Source of the DNA: Dictyoglomota bacterium
GTDB taxonomy: Bacteria; Dictyoglomota; Dictyoglomia; Dictyoglomales; Dictyoglomaceae
Length of the DNA: 64,000 nucleotides
Assembly: GCA_029776735.1 (NCBI GenBank)
Contig: JAKOUL010000024.1
Coordinates: 5,953-69,952, forward strand
Reading direction: 5' to 3'
The notes below the pieces were generated by a model. That model was not told where the DNA came from. It did not search any database and was given only the letters and a program-made list of their open reading frames with translations. The translations under genes were made by a program, and so were the position numbers. Shown here one piece after another: positions 28,106 through 38,236 of the stretch; position 1 is the stretch's first letter, and each line of letters begins with the position of its first letter.

Positions 28106-28456
28106 TTTTATACCTCCTTAATATAAATTATCTATTCTAAAAATTATATAGACTATTTTAAAAGATATGATAAACAAATAAAATATAAATTTTTTAAAAT
28201 AAAATTTCACCCCCTAATAAAGATTAGGATATCTGTAGAGATCTATTTATCTTAAGAATTACTTCCTCCTTAAAGGATTTAAGATACTGATTATCTCAAA
28301 ATAAAAAATTTTCAATACTTATATTCTTAAAGGTATACGGCAATATAACCCCTTAATTTAAAATCTTTATAACCTATGATTTGTTAAACAAATTGAAAAG
28401 AGAGTGTAAAAGATGGTATATTATAAATTAAACTTAGAAGGTTAGGAGAGAAGAAG
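28106..28456. other. Divergent intergenic region glnA / SPT-like gene with inverted repeats
   Basis: 351 AT-rich bases. I see CCTAAT-aaag-ATTAGG (28213-28228), an outer TATCTTAA/TTAAGATA pair around 28248-28290 that encloses TCCTTaAAGGA, and TTTGTTAAACAAA at 28380-28392. A glnA -10 candidate (TATAAT) is at 28148-28143 on minus. No riboswitch class is recognisable. Confidence 0.4.
28393..28422 (+). promoter_or_regulatory. Promoter for SPT-like gene
   Basis: TTGAAA (28393-28398), 18-base spacer, TATATT (28417-28422). A palindrome (TTTGTTAAACAAA) overlaps the -35 upstream edge and may be an operator. Confidence 0.5.
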
Positions 28457-29656
28457 ATGGATTTATTTGAAAAGTTTAGGGATATAGGACCCGATCATTT
28501 CCTTTCAGAAGCACGCTTCGCAATTGAACAAGGGATCTATCCTTTCTTTCTTCCTTTAGAAGAAACTGAGGGGACAGAAGTAGTAATTAACGGAAGAAGA
28601 CTAATAATGTTGGGATCAAATAATTATCTTGGGCTTACCACTCATCCTAAAGTAAAAGAAGCAGCTATAAAAGCTATAAAAGAATACGGCACCAGCTGTA
28701 CAGGGTCACGATTTATGAATGGGACTTTAAAGCTTCATAAGGAATTAGAGCAAAAATTAGCAGAATTTTTAAATAAAGAAGCTGCCTTAGTTTTTTCTAC
28801 AGGATATCAAACTAATCTTGGAACTATTTCTGCTTTAATAGGAAAGGGAGATATTACAATTACAGACAAAGAAGATCATGCTTCAATAATTGATGGGTGT
28901 AAACTTTCCTTTGGTGAAATGAGAAGGTTCAAACACAATGATATGGTAGATTTAGAAAAAGTACTTGCTTCTTGCCCTGAAGATGCAGGAAAACTCATAA
29001 TAGTAGATGGTATCTTCTCAATGGCAGGAGATATTGCTCCTCTTCCAGAGATAGTAAAACTCTGTAAAAAATACGGAGCAAGACTTATGGTAGATGATGC
29101 CCATTCTATTGGAGTATTAGGAGATCATGGTAGAGGTACAGCAAATCATTTTGATTTAGAAAATGAAGTAGATATCATAATGGGTACCTTTAGTAAATCT
29201 TTTGCAAGTCTTGGAGGATTTATCGCAGGAGATGAAGATGTAATATTTTATGTCCAACATGTGGCAAGATCTTTTATTTTTTCAGCAAGTATGTCTCCCG
29301 CAAATACCGCTGCAGCTATGGCAGCATTAGAAGTAATGCAGGAAGAGCCAGAGAGAACTGAATACCTATGGAAAATTGCTAATAGAATGAGAGAAGGATT
29401 AAAATCTTTAGGATTTGATACTGGAGATAGTTGTACTCCTGTCATTCCTATCTATATAAGAGATAGATGGAAGACTATCTATTTATGGAAAGAACTCTTT
29501 AATTTAGGGGTTTATTGTAATCCTGTACTTCCCCCAGGAGTTGCACCTAATCAATCTCTTCTAAGAACAAGTTATATGGCAACTCATACTGAAGAACAGA
29601 TAGATAGAAGCCTTGAGATTTTTGAAAAGGCAGGGAAAAAAATTGGCATCATCTGA
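28457..29656 (+). CDS. Alpha-oxoamine synthase, serine-palmitoyltransferase-like
   Basis: 399 residues, PLP-dependent fold-type I. The PLP lysine lies in [17 protein letters not shown]; the Asp/His pair is in [16 protein letters not shown]. Several blocks fit bacterial serine palmitoyltransferases better than KBL or BioF as I recall them: [49 protein letters not shown] condenses serine with palmitoyl-CoA to start sphingolipids. 2-amino-3-ketobutyrate ligase remains possible, as a zinc dehydrogenase is close by (convergent). Good ribosome site AGGAGAG. Followed by an overlapping cyclodeaminase gene. Confidence 0.82.
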   Translation: MDLFEKFRDIGPDHFLSEARFAIEQGIYPFFLPLEETEGTEVVINGRRLIMLGSNNYLGLTTHPKVKEAAIKAIKEYGTSCTGSRFMNGTLKLHKELEQKLAEFLNKEAALVFSTGYQTNLGTISALIGKGDITITDKEDHASIIDGCKLSFGEMRRFKHNDMVDLEKVLASCPEDAGKLIIVDGIFSMAGDIAPLPEIVKLCKKYGARLMVDDAHSIGVLGDHGRGTANHFDLENEVDIIMGTFSKSFASLGGFIAGDEDVIFYVQHVARSFIFSASMSPANTAAAMAALEVMQEEPERTEYLWKIANRMREGLKSLGFDTGDSCTPVIPIYIRDRWKTIYLWKELFNLGVYCNPVLPPGVAPNQSLLRTSYMATHTEEQIDRSLEIFEKAGKKIGII

Positions 29657-30299
29657 TAATAACTTAAAATTCATAGACCATGCACTAAAAGAGTTCATAG
29701 AACTCCTTGCTTCAAAGGAGCCCGCTCCTGGAGGAGGAGCTGCATCTGCTTTAGTTGGAGCAATAGGTACTGCCCTCTCCTCTATGGTAGCAAATCTTAC
29801 TATAGGAAAAGAGAGATTTAAAGATAAAGAGCCTCTTATAAAAGAGATTGTAAAAGAAACACAAAAATTACAAGAAGAATTTTTAGTTCTTATTGAAAAA
29901 GATGCTAAAGCTTTTGATAATGTATCAAAAGCTTTGAAGCTTCCTAAAAACACTACAGAGGAAAAAATAAAAAGAAAAGAGCTACTTGAAAATGCATTAA
30001 AAGAAGCTACTTTAGTACCCTTAAGTATTATGGAGAAAAGCCTCAAAGCTTTAGAAACCTTGGAAAGGGCATTGGGAAATTCAAATCCAAATGTGGTAAG
30101 CGATATTGGGGTAGGAGCTGTATGTCTAAGATCCGCCCTCCAAGGAGCATGGCTTAATATAAAGATAAATCTTATGAGCATAAATGATAAAGAATTTGTT
30201 AAAGAAACTCAACAAAAAGCAGAATCTCTATTAAATAAAGGGATTCAAATTGCTGATAAACTATACCAAGAAGTAGAAAGTATGCTTCACATCACTTAA
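29643..30299 (+). CDS. Methenyl-THF cyclohydrolase / formimino-THF cyclodeaminase (FchA/FTCD-C)
   Basis: 218 residues from TTG at 29643. All-helical family signature [25 protein letters not shown] near the N-terminus and [20 protein letters not shown] near residue 160. It converts 5-formimino-THF or opens 5,10-methenyl-THF. The frame extends up to another TTG at 29613, but family proteins start close to the preferred codon. GGCAGGG is upstream; it overlaps the SPT-like gene by 14 bases, suggesting coupling. Its end overlaps a convergent dehydrogenase by 8 bases. Confidence 0.88.
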   Translation: MASSDNNLKFIDHALKEFIELLASKEPAPGGGAASALVGAIGTALSSMVANLTIGKERFKDKEPLIKEIVKETQKLQEEFLVLIEKDAKAFDNVSKALKLPKNTTEEKIKRKELLENALKEATLVPLSIMEKSLKALETLERALGNSNPNVVSDIGVGAVCLRSALQGAWLNIKINLMSINDKEFVKETQQKAESLLNKGIQIADKLYQEVESMLHIT

Positions 30300-31521
30300 A
30301 GACAAAGGCTGATTTTACAACTCCAAACCTTCCTCTGTGAAAATTCATCTCTATAGCTTTCCTATAATCTTTAAGATCAAAAGTATGAGTTAAAAGTTGA
30401 GAGAGATCTAAACCTTCCTCCATAAGCTGCAGTGCAATGCCATATCCCCTTTTTCTTTCCTCTCTAAAAATCTCACCACTACTACTATTAGTCCCTGCTA
30501 ATTTAAGCTCTTTAAACCAAACAAAAGTCCAATCAACATTTTTTGTAACGCCTACAAGTCCCACAAGCACTAACTTTCCACCCTGTTTTGTAAATCTTAA
30601 TGCGTCATCTATGGAACTATCACTTCCTACACATTCATAGACCACATCTGCTCCACCTATCATAACAGGTTTTCCTAAGATAGGCTTAAGAACCTTTGCA
30701 GAAGTAACTTCTGCAACTTTTTCATAGAGAGTATATGTATCAAGTCCCTTGGTATAAATTACTTCGTCTGCTCCATAATATTTTGCAAGCTCACCCTGAA
30801 ACTTATACCTTGCAAGAGCAATAATCCTTGCTTTACTTCCTAAAGTCCTCAAAGAACTTATTACATTAATACCAATACTTCCTGCACCTGCTACAAGTAC
30901 TGTATCAGAATCCTTTGGAAAATTTCTCATTACAGGATGTAATGCAGAACAAAAAGCATCTACTAAAATAGCATTTTCATTTGTAACTTTATCTGGTACT
31001 TTAAAAAGCTGAAATTCATGAGCTACATAATATTCTCCCCAACTTCCTCCTGTATCTCTACATGCTCCAATCATAAGCCCTGGAGATATACTACCTTCAG
31101 TAAAATTCATACATTGTGAAAATTCCCAATTTTGACATTTCTCACAAGGAGGATCTATATCCCTTGCATAACAAGAAAGAACTGGATCTACAATAACTCT
31201 ATCCCCTATCTCAAAGTTTTCAACTTCTTCTCCCTTCTCTACTATAACCCCAAGATTCTCATGCCCAATGACAAAAGGAAAGGAAGTAAAAGAAGAGGTA
31301 GATAGACTGTCATGAAGCCTTATAAGACCTATATCACTTCCACATATACCACCCATTAATGTTTTTATTTTAACCCATTTAGGACCAGGAAGCTTTGGCT
31401 CTGGAAAATCCCCATATCTTAAGCAGGAAAAAGCATTATAATAAAAGGAAGAATGAATATTACCTAAAACCTTACTCAATGCATATCTTGGAACAGAATC
31501 TTCAAACCACACTGCCTTCAT
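30292..31521 (-). CDS. Zinc-dependent alcohol dehydrogenase-like (MDR) oxidoreductase
   Basis: 409 residues, longer than typical MDR (about 345) because of a 25-residue N-terminal extension and insertions. Catalytic-zinc region GGICGSDIGL and GHENLGVIVEKG; structural-zinc loop CYARDIDPPCEKCQNWEFSQC; NAD(P) motif LVAGAGSIGINVISSL. Substrate unclear; its position near an alpha-oxoamine synthase makes threonine dehydrogenase one idea, but it is convergent and the sequence is divergent. Monocistronic. Confidence 0.82.
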   Translation of the reverse strand: MKAVWFEDSVPRYALSKVLGNIHSSFYYNAFSCLRYGDFPEPKLPGPKWVKIKTLMGGICGSDIGLIRLHDSLSTSSFTSFPFVIGHENLGVIVEKGEEVENFEIGDRVIVDPVLSCYARDIDPPCEKCQNWEFSQCMNFTEGSISPGLMIGACRDTGGSWGEYYVAHEFQLFKVPDKVTNENAILVDAFCSALHPVMRNFPKDSDTVLVAGAGSIGINVISSLRTLGSKARIIALARYKFQGELAKYYGADEVIYTKGLDTYTLYEKVAEVTSAKVLKPILGKPVMIGGADVVYECVGSDSSIDDALRFTKQGGKLVLVGLVGVTKNVDWTFVWFKELKLAGTNSSSGEIFREERKRGYGIALQLMEEGLDLSQLLTHTFDLKDYRKAIEMNFHRGRFGVVKSAFVFK

Positions 31522-31561
31522 AAAATTCAGTCCCCCAAAAGAGATTTATGCCTCTATTATA

Positions 31562-32323
31562 CTACAATGTCCCCATAGAAAGCTCATCAAAATACTCTTG
31601 TATATCTTCCCCTAAAAGTAACTTCTTACCAAAAGCACTCCCAACTATCACTCCATCCACAATCCCTTTTAAGCTCTCAATCTGATCTTTGCTTTTTACA
31701 CCAAAACCCCATACAAGAGGCTTATCTGTCTCTTTTCTTATCCCCTTAACAAAGCTTATACCTTCCTCAGGAAGCTCTTCCCTCTCTCCTGTTACTCCTT
31801 TTACAGAGATACAATAAACGAAACTTGGAGCAATTTTGAGAATCTCTTTCTTTCTTTCCTCTCTTGTAGTTGGGGATAAGAAAAGAACCAGATCAAGATT
31901 ATATTTATTGAAGATTGGTAAGAACTCTTTTGCCTCTTCAAAAGAAAGATCAGGAATAACAAGTCCCTTTACACCTATCTCTTTTATCTTATTTAGTTTA
32001 TTCTCAAGATCATTTTGAAGTAAGTTAAAATAAAGAAGAAGTATAGTATCTATATACTCAGGAATTTTGGAGTTTTCTAACCAAAGAAGAGTTTTTTTAA
32101 AGCTACCACCATTTAGGATAGATCTATAATTTATTTCTTGCAAAATAGGTCCATCTGCCACAGGATCTGAAAATGGAATTCCCAGCTCCAAAATATCAAT
32201 TTTATCTTTATTTTTCATTAAAAACTCTTCAAGAAAATTAAAGGAAGGAAAATTCGCTACAAAGAAAGGCACAAAGGACAGACTTTTATTCCTATTTTTT
32301 ATTTTATTTACAAGATTACTCAT
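31562..32323 (-). CDS. trpA: Tryptophan synthase alpha subunit
   Basis: 253 residues, TIM barrel. Catalytic Glu and Asp in [16 protein letters not shown]; phosphate-binding loop near WGFGVKS and [11 protein letters not shown]. Splits indole-glycerol phosphate to indole and G3P and hands indole to TrpB. Last gene of the trp operon; overlaps trpB by 4 bases (GTGA/ATGA type). It ends in TAG, showing that amber is a normal stop codon here. Confidence 0.96.
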   Translation of the reverse strand: MSNLVNKIKNRNKSLSFVPFFVANFPSFNFLEEFLMKNKDKIDILELGIPFSDPVADGPILQEINYRSILNGGSFKKTLLWLENSKIPEYIDTILLLYFNLLQNDLENKLNKIKEIGVKGLVIPDLSFEEAKEFLPIFNKYNLDLVLFLSPTTREERKKEILKIAPSFVYCISVKGVTGEREELPEEGISFVKGIRKETDKPLVWGFGVKSKDQIESLKGIVDGVIVGSAFGKKLLLGEDIQEYFDELSMGTL

Positions 32324-33516
32324 TTTTTTCCCTCCCTAAGGTCATAGATTATTCCTAAATCTTTATCTCCTCTGCCTGAAAGATTAATTATTATAATCGG
32401 GTTTTCCTCTGGAAAATCTTTACGGTGCTCCATAAGATATCCTATAGCATGAGCACTCTCAAGAGCAGGTATTATACCCTCTAACTCTGAAAGTGCGTAG
32501 AATCCTTTAACAGCCACGACATCTGTTGCAAGATCATACTTTACCCTTCCTATCTTTGCAAGAAAACTGTGTTCTGGACCTACCCCTGGATAATCAAGAC
32601 CTGCAGAGATAGAATGAGTAGGAGAGATATTTCCATTCTCATCTTGAATTAAATACATTTTAGCTCCATGAAGCACTCCTACCTTACCAAAATTTACACT
32701 TGCAGAATGAAGCCCAGACTCCAGTCCTTTACCTCCACCTTCCACTCCAATAATCTTCACATCATCATTCAAAAATGGGTAAAAAAGACCCATAGAATTA
32801 CTTCCTCCTCCTACTGAAGCAATAAGATAGTCAGGAAGTCTTCCCTCGATTTCAAGTATCTGCTTTTTTGACTCATCACCTATAACCCTTTGAAAATCCC
32901 TTACAATCATAGGATAAGGATGAGGTCCTACTACAGAGCCAAGCAGATAATAGCTGTCTTCAGGATGAGCCACCCAATCTCTCAATGCTTCGCTTATAGC
33001 CTCTTTCAAGGTTTTTGAACCTACTTTCACAGGTACCACATCCGCTTTAAGAAGCCTCATTCTTAACACATTCATACTTTGTCTATTGCAGTCTTCTTCT
33101 CCCATATATACGGTACATTCAAATCCAAAAAGCGCAGCCACGGTAGCCGTAGCAACTCCATGCTGCCCTGCTCCTGTCTCTGCGATGAGCCTTTTCTTAT
33201 TCATATACTTAGCAAGAAGTGCTTGTCCTATGGCATTGTTTATCTTGTGAGCTCCTGTATGACACAGATCTTCTCTTTTAAGATATACTCTCGCTTTCAC
33301 TTGATCCGAAAGATTTTTTGCAAAATAAAGAGGAGTAGGTCTTCCCACATAATTTTTTAAATAATAATCATATTCCTCCCAGAATTTTTCTTCGTTTTTT
33401 ACTCTCTTGTAGGCATTCTCTAATTGCAAAAGAGTCTCCATAAGTGTCTCAGGGACAAATCTTCCTCCAAACTCTCCAAAATATCCTTTTTCATCAGGAA
33501 AATTTTTCATTTTCAT
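32320..33516 (-). CDS. trpB: Tryptophan synthase beta subunit
   Basis: 398 residues. TrpB1-type start [18 protein letters not shown] Lys in [18 protein letters not shown] phosphate-binding loop; [10 protein letters not shown] near the C-terminus. ATG at 33516 has AAAGGTGA 6 bases upstream, better than GTG at 33522. It overlaps the end of trpF by about 23 bases. Confidence 0.97.
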   Translation of the reverse strand: MKMKNFPDEKGYFGEFGGRFVPETLMETLLQLENAYKRVKNEEKFWEEYDYYLKNYVGRPTPLYFAKNLSDQVKARVYLKREDLCHTGAHKINNAIGQALLAKYMNKKRLIAETGAGQHGVATATVAALFGFECTVYMGEEDCNRQSMNVLRMRLLKADVVPVKVGSKTLKEAISEALRDWVAHPEDSYYLLGSVVGPHPYPMIVRDFQRVIGDESKKQILEIEGRLPDYLIASVGGGSNSMGLFYPFLNDDVKIIGVEGGGKGLESGLHSASVNFGKVGVLHGAKMYLIQDENGNISPTHSISAGLDYPGVGPEHSFLAKIGRVKYDLATDVVAVKGFYALSELEGIIPALESAHAIGYLMEHRKDFPEENPIIIINLSGRGDKDLGIIYDLREGKK

Positions 33517-34126
33517 AATCACTCACCTTTCTCATAAAATTTGTTATCTTGACAAGACTCTTTTTACCTTTCTCCTCCTCAACTCCAGAGGACAGATCTA
33601 TTCCAAAGGGTTTAAGAGGAATTACCTTAGGAAGATTATCTTCGTTTATTCCTCCTGCTAAAATAACCTTAGAGTAAGATCTTAGTTTACTAACCTTTTC
33701 TATAAATTCATCAAAAGTTAAAGAACTGTTTCTATTTCTATCAAGAAGTACATAACCTATGGAGGAAAATTTTAAGATATCTTCCTCTAATTCTTCTAAA
33801 GGCTTTTCATCAATACCAAATGCTTTTATAAGAAAAAATTCTTTAAACTTCTTTGCAAACTCAATATTTTCTTCACCATGGAGTTGAATCCCATCAAGAG
33901 GAAGAATATTCATTACATCTCTAATCTCTTCTTCTGAAGAATCCGCAAAAACACCTATCTTCATCACAGAAAGCCTTTTTAAATGAGGTGCCATTTTATC
34001 CAGTTTTTCCAAGGATATATACCGAAAAGACCATGGTACAAACACAAAACCAATAGCATCTATACCTTCCATCTCGCAGTGCATAGCAGAAATAATATCC
34101 GTTATTCCACAGATTTTAACCCACAT
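33494..34126 (-). CDS. trpF: Phosphoribosylanthranilate isomerase
   Basis: 210 residues, TIM barrel. Catalytic Cys in WVKICGITD and catalytic Asp within [18 protein letters not shown] in the middle. The starting codon lies 25 bases inside trpC. Converts PRA to CdRP. Confidence 0.95.
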   Translation of the reverse strand: MWVKICGITDIISAMHCEMEGIDAIGFVFVPWSFRYISLEKLDKMAPHLKRLSVMKIGVFADSSEEEIRDVMNILPLDGIQLHGEENIEFAKKFKEFFLIKAFGIDEKPLEELEEDILKFSSIGYVLLDRNRNSSLTFDEFIEKVSKLRSYSKVILAGGINEDNLPKVIPLKPFGIDLSSGVEEEKGKKSLVKITNFMRKVSDYENEKFS

Positions 34127-34878
34127 CCCTCAAAAAGCTCCTTTATCTTTTGATATGGATCTATAGATGTCACAATACTTTCTCCTACAAGCACAGCTTT
34201 AGCACCACTTTCGTAAAGCATCTTTATATCTTCCCCTGTTCTTATACCACTGGCACTAATTACCAATACATCTTCTGGAATGTATGGAAGTAAATTTGGA
34301 GTATTTTTAATATCTAAATTGAAAGAAGATAGGTCTCTATTATTTATCATAATAATACGAGGCTTTAGAGCTAAAGCTTTCTCAAGATCTTTAACATCAT
34401 AAACCTCTATAATAGGTTCTAAGTCAAGCTTTAAAGAAAGATTATATAAAGATTCTAATTCTTTAAAAGTAAGAATTCTTGCAATAAGTAATATGGCATC
34501 AGCTCCTAAAAGTCTCCCTTCATAGAGCTGTTCAGGAATCAAAATAAAATCTTTTTGTAAAATAGGTTTTTGTGTTAAATCTCTTGCAATTTGAAGATTA
34601 GATAGGTTAGCAGAAAAACTCTCAGCAGTAAGTACTGATAGAGCAGAAACTTCTTTTGCTTTATCATAGATCTCTACCATCTCAGGAAGAGATAGAGATG
34701 TAAGTTTTCCCTTTACAGGAGATGCAGGCTTAACTTCTGCAATAATATTAAACTTGTTTTTAAGAAGAGAATTATAAAAATAATCTTTTATTTTCTCAGG
34801 AAAAGAATCTGGTATTTTATAGATTTTGTCGCATATAATCCTCTTCTTTTCATCTACAAGCTTATCTAAAATGTCCAT
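34102..34878 (-). CDS. trpC: Indole-3-glycerol phosphate synthase
   Basis: 258 residues, TIM barrel with IIAEVKPASPVKGKL, KPILQKDFILIPEQLYEG, IMINNRDLSSF and SASGIRTGED, matching TrpC catalytic Glu/Lys residues. Closes CdRP to indole-glycerol phosphate. Three bases separate it from trpD. Confidence 0.95.
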   Translation of the reverse strand: MDILDKLVDEKKRIICDKIYKIPDSFPEKIKDYFYNSLLKNKFNIIAEVKPASPVKGKLTSLSLPEMVEIYDKAKEVSALSVLTAESFSANLSNLQIARDLTQKPILQKDFILIPEQLYEGRLLGADAILLIARILTFKELESLYNLSLKLDLEPIIEVYDVKDLEKALALKPRIIMINNRDLSSFNLDIKNTPNLLPYIPEDVLVISASGIRTGEDIKMLYESGAKAVLVGESIVTSIDPYQKIKELFEGCGLKSVE

Positions 34879-34881
34879 CTT

Positions 34882-35886
34882 TTAGCACTCCCTTAAAGTC
34901 GTAACATATTCATATACCTTACCAGAAAAAAGATAATTCTTTACCATATCAAAACCTTCTTTAACATTTTTTACCTTTCCAAGTATCCATAATGCAAAAG
35001 CACTGTTAAGAGCTACAATATCTGTCTGAGCAGGAGTACCTTTCCCTTTAAATATATTTACAAGAATTAATGCATTTTCATCAGCATCTCCACCTGCAAA
35101 TTCTTCCAGCTTATAAGTAGGAATCCCTACATCAGAAGGATGAAACTTAAAGTGATCTAACTTTCCATCCTTTAAATATGCCATCTCAGTAATTCCAGAA
35201 AGAGAAATCTCATCAATACCATCATCTTTACCATGATAAAAGAGAACATTATCTCTTCCCAAAATAAGAGCAGCCTCAGATAACTTCTGCATAGTACTCA
35301 TAGAATACACACCTATAATCTGAGCCTGAAGCTTTGCAGGATTAAGCATAGGTCCTGCCATATTAAATATAGTGCCAATTCCAAGCTCTTTTCTTACCTT
35401 AGCTGCCTTCCCCACTACCGGGTGAAAGTAGGGAGCAAAGATGAAACCTATTCCTTTTCTATCAATAGATTTTGCTACCTCCTCAGAATCTTCACTAAAT
35501 TTAAGACCTAATTTTTCTATCACATCTATACTACCTGCCTTACTTGAAAATGCTCTATTTCCATGTTTTGCTATCTTTATACCCAAACTTGCCAACGTAA
35601 ATGCTACGGCTGTAGAAATATTAAAAGTCTTACCACCATCGCCACCTGTACCACACACATCAATAGCAGGATTTTCATTTGGAACTCTCTTAGCCTTAAG
35701 AGATAAGGTATTTACAAAGCCTGCAATTTCTTCTGGCGTTTCCCCTTTTAATCGTAACCCAAGAAGAAGTCCACCCAATTGAGAGTCTGAAATCCCCCCA
35801 TTATCCAGCTTTTCTATAATGTCTCTTGCCTCATCAAAAGATAAGGATTTACCTTCCGATAGCTTCTTAATATACTCTTTAACCAT
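34882..35886 (-). CDS. trpD: Anthranilate phosphoribosyltransferase
   Basis: 334 residues. PRPP-binding motifs DVCGTGGDGGKTFNIST, KHGNRAFSSKAGS and DDGIDEISLSG; start after GGAGG. Transfers phosphoribose to anthranilate. A separate gene from trpG (no fusion); overlaps trpG by 8 bases. Confidence 0.96.
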   Translation of the reverse strand: MVKEYIKKLSEGKSLSFDEARDIIEKLDNGGISDSQLGGLLLGLRLKGETPEEIAGFVNTLSLKAKRVPNENPAIDVCGTGGDGGKTFNISTAVAFTLASLGIKIAKHGNRAFSSKAGSIDVIEKLGLKFSEDSEEVAKSIDRKGIGFIFAPYFHPVVGKAAKVRKELGIGTIFNMAGPMLNPAKLQAQIIGVYSMSTMQKLSEAALILGRDNVLFYHGKDDGIDEISLSGITEMAYLKDGKLDHFKFHPSDVGIPTYKLEEFAGGDADENALILVNIFKGKGTPAQTDIVALNSAFALWILGKVKNVKEGFDMVKNYLFSGKVYEYVTTLREC

Positions 35887-36457
35887 TTAAAACACCTCCT
35901 AATTTAAGAAAATTCTTGATAATTTTATTCCCTGAAGGAGTAAATACTGATTCAGGGTGAAATTGGAGCCCATAGACAGGATAATCCTCATATTGAATTC
36001 CCATAATCAGTTTGTCAGAAGTCCATGCAATAATTTTCAGAGATGAGGGCAAAGAATCTATGTCCACTATGAGTGAATGATATCTTGTTGCTAGAAATGA
36101 ATCTTCTACCTCATTAAAAATAGGATTTTGCAAATGATAAATAAGAGATACTTTGCCATGTACAGGGATAGGAGCTCTAATAATTTTTGCTCCAAGAGCA
36201 GAGGCTATAACTTGATGTCCCAAACATATACCTAAAATAGGAAGTTTATCTTTAAATTCCTTAACTATAGGAATACTTATCCCTGCATTTTCAGGGATAG
36301 ATGGCCCGGGAGAAATTACTATTGCCTTTGGATTTAAATTATATATATCCTCTATTGAGATTTTATCATTTCTATAGACAGCTACTTCAGAAAATTCTGA
36401 TATACACTGATATAGATTATAAGTAAAAGAATCATAATTATCTATTAACAAAATCAT
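35879..36457 (-). CDS. trpG: Anthranilate synthase glutamine amidotransferase subunit
   Basis: 192 residues, class I glutaminase: [25 protein letters not shown], nucleophile in LGICLGHQVIAS, His/Glu in GLQFHPESVFTPSG. Provides ammonia to TrpE. Overlaps trpE by 20 bases. A PabA role is also possible, since no separate pabA can be judged here. Confidence 0.95.
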   Translation of the reverse strand: MILLIDNYDSFTYNLYQCISEFSEVAVYRNDKISIEDIYNLNPKAIVISPGPSIPENAGISIPIVKEFKDKLPILGICLGHQVIASALGAKIIRAPIPVHGKVSLIYHLQNPIFNEVEDSFLATRYHSLIVDIDSLPSSLKIIAWTSDKLIMGIQYEDYPVYGLQFHPESVFTPSGNKIIKNFLKLGGVLNG

Positions 36458-37856
36458 AGCCCAATTCCCCCGCTATCTTTATAGCCTCAATAAGAGCCTT
36501 TGCCTTACTCATTGTTTCCAAATACTCCCTTTCAGGAACTGAATCATATACAATTCCAGCTCCACTCTGGATATAAAGATCATCTCCCTTCAAAAAGAAT
36601 GTTCTTATAGAGATACAAGTATCAAGATTCCCATTTAGAGAGAGATATCCTATGCCCCCTGCATAAGGACCTCTCTTATATCTTTCTAATTCTTCTATAA
36701 TCTCCATTGCTCTTACTTTTGGAGCTCCTGAAACTGTACCTGCAGGAAAACATGCTCTGAAGACCTCTAATGGATGAATCTCTGGTTTAATCTTACAAGA
36801 TACATTGCTCACAAGATGCATCACATGAGAATACTTCTCAATCTCCATAATTCTCTCAGGTATAACTGTCCCAATCTTTGCGACTTTACCAAGATCATTT
36901 CTTGCAAGATCAAGAAGCATAGTATGTTCAGCTTTCTCCTTCTCATCATTCATTAATTCTTGTTCCAAAGATAAATCTTCCTCCTCTGTTTTCCCTCTTC
37001 TTCTTGTACCAGCTATAGGTCTTACTTCTGCTCTATCTCCTTCCACTTTAACCAGTGCTTCTGGCGAAGAACCAATAAGATAGACATCTTTAAACTTCAA
37101 GTAAAACATGTATGGGGAAGGATTAATCAATCTCAAAGCTCTATAAAGAAGATACGGATCATATGAGTATTTAGTATGAAATCTCTGAGAATAAACTACC
37201 TGAAAGATCTCCCCTGCTTTTATGTACTCTATAGCTTTTTCCACATTTTTTTCATACTCCTCTTCAGGTATTTCATGTTCCACATTAAGAACAACTTTCG
37301 GATATCTTAATTCGGGAATTGTTCTTTTAAATATACTTTTTATCTCTTCTAATTTTTCTTCAATCTCTGCTTTTGTAGAAGAATCCTGAGCTTTTTCCTC
37401 TGGAACAAGAAAGATAACACTAATTCTTCTTTTAAGGTGGTCAAAAACTACTAAAAAGTCCACTAATTGAAATTCTGCCAGAGGAAAATTCAAATCATCC
37501 TTAGTTAACTCAGGGATTTTTTCCCATTGTCTTATAACATCATAGCTAAAATATCCTACAAGTCCCCCTATAAATTGCGGTATATCTTCCATATTGTTTA
37601 TATTTAGTACAGGAAACCTTTCAGAAAGATAAGAAATAATGTCAAAATTAGTATCTCTTGGAAAAGATAACACCTCTTTTGGTCCCCAACCTAAAAATGA
37701 ATATCTTCCTACCCTTTCTCCCCCTTCTGCACTCTCAAGTAGAAATAAATAATCTTCATCTTTTATCTTCAAAAGTAGGCTGGAAGGAGTCTCATAATCT
37801 CCTGGAAAATCAAAGATCAAAGGAACATAATTCATATTAACTTTTTCCAATCCCAA
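36438..37856 (-). CDS. trpE: Anthranilate synthase component I
   Basis: 472 residues. Tryptophan feedback site [18 protein letters not shown]; chorismate-binding core with [54 protein letters not shown] and [16 protein letters not shown]. The N-terminal start is uncertain: TTG at 37856 or 37850 (GGAGG is 3 or 9 bases upstream) or ATG at 37835. First gene of the operon, read after the T-box terminator. Confidence 0.96.
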   Translation of the reverse strand: MGLEKVNMNYVPLIFDFPGDYETPSSLLLKIKDEDYLFLLESAEGGERVGRYSFLGWGPKEVLSFPRDTNFDIISYLSERFPVLNINNMEDIPQFIGGLVGYFSYDVIRQWEKIPELTKDDLNFPLAEFQLVDFLVVFDHLKRRISVIFLVPEEKAQDSSTKAEIEEKLEEIKSIFKRTIPELRYPKVVLNVEHEIPEEEYEKNVEKAIEYIKAGEIFQVVYSQRFHTKYSYDPYLLYRALRLINPSPYMFYLKFKDVYLIGSSPEALVKVEGDRAEVRPIAGTRRRGKTEEEDLSLEQELMNDEKEKAEHTMLLDLARNDLGKVAKIGTVIPERIMEIEKYSHVMHLVSNVSCKIKPEIHPLEVFRACFPAGTVSGAPKVRAMEIIEELERYKRGPYAGGIGYLSLNGNLDTCISIRTFFLKGDDLYIQSGAGIVYDSVPEREYLETMSKAKALIEAIKIAGELGYDFVNR

Positions 37857-37882
37857 TCACCTCCCTAAACAAATCTATAAAT

Positions 37883-37920
37883 AAAAAAAACCCTCTCGCC
37901 CCTAAGAAGGGCGAGAGGGT
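37883..37920 (-). terminator. T-box regulated intrinsic terminator
   Basis: 12-base-pair GC-rich stem, loop TTCTTA, followed by 8 consecutive T on the minus strand. It overlaps the bases needed for the antiterminator with the GGTGGTACCG element. Confidence 0.9.
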
Positions 37921-38200
37921 TTACTCTCACGGTACCACCTTCGTTAAGCATATTAAACGCTCAACTCTTTCTTTCGGGTACGGGAGTACATTATTGCTCC
38001 GATACCCTTTGCCTTGATAACGGTGGCAGCTCCGACAAAGCTTACTCAGGAATACCTATCTTCCCTTTCAGTTTGCAGCTCCCAGGACCATTCACTCTCT
38101 GCGCTGATAACCGGCTTCCACCTTACCCGGTCTCTCTGGATCCCGCTTGAAAGCTACTCTTCCTGTTCACAGCCTTTAGGAAAAGTATCTCTTTCTTTAA
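37883..38200 (-). ncRNA. Tryptophan T-box leader
   Basis: On the minus strand, Stem I elements AGAGTAG and AGAGAGACCGGGTAAGGTGG are visible; base stem CAGGA pairs with TCCTG, placing TGG (38090-38088, Trp codon) in the specifier position GAA-TGG-T, as GAA-GGC-A in the glyQS leader. The T-box AAGGTGGTACCG follows with TGGT at 37937-37934. A 12-base-pair terminator (ACCCTCTCGCCC / GGGCGAGAGGGT) plus 8 T ends at 37883. Uncharged tRNA-Trp should stop termination and raise trpE-A transcription. Confidence 0.93.
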
Positions 38201-38206
38201 AGAAGC

Positions 38207-38235
38207 ATTATACATCAATAAAAAAAATTTTGCAA
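38207..38235 (-). promoter_or_regulatory. trp operon promoter
   Basis: TTGCAA (38235-38230), 17-base spacer, perfect TATAAT (38212-38207). The -35 nearly touches the mnmA stop codon, so trp has its own promoter. Confidence 0.7.
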
Positions 38236-38236
38236 G

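Noticed and set aside
28106..28456. Glutamine riboswitch upstream of glnA
   Set aside because: No conserved glnA-motif or downstream-peptide core is recognisable; only generic inverted repeats.
29561..30181. 206-codon minus-strand frame
   Set aside because: Antisense to the SPT-like and cyclodeaminase genes; its content is low-complexity Ser/Phe typical of a shadow.
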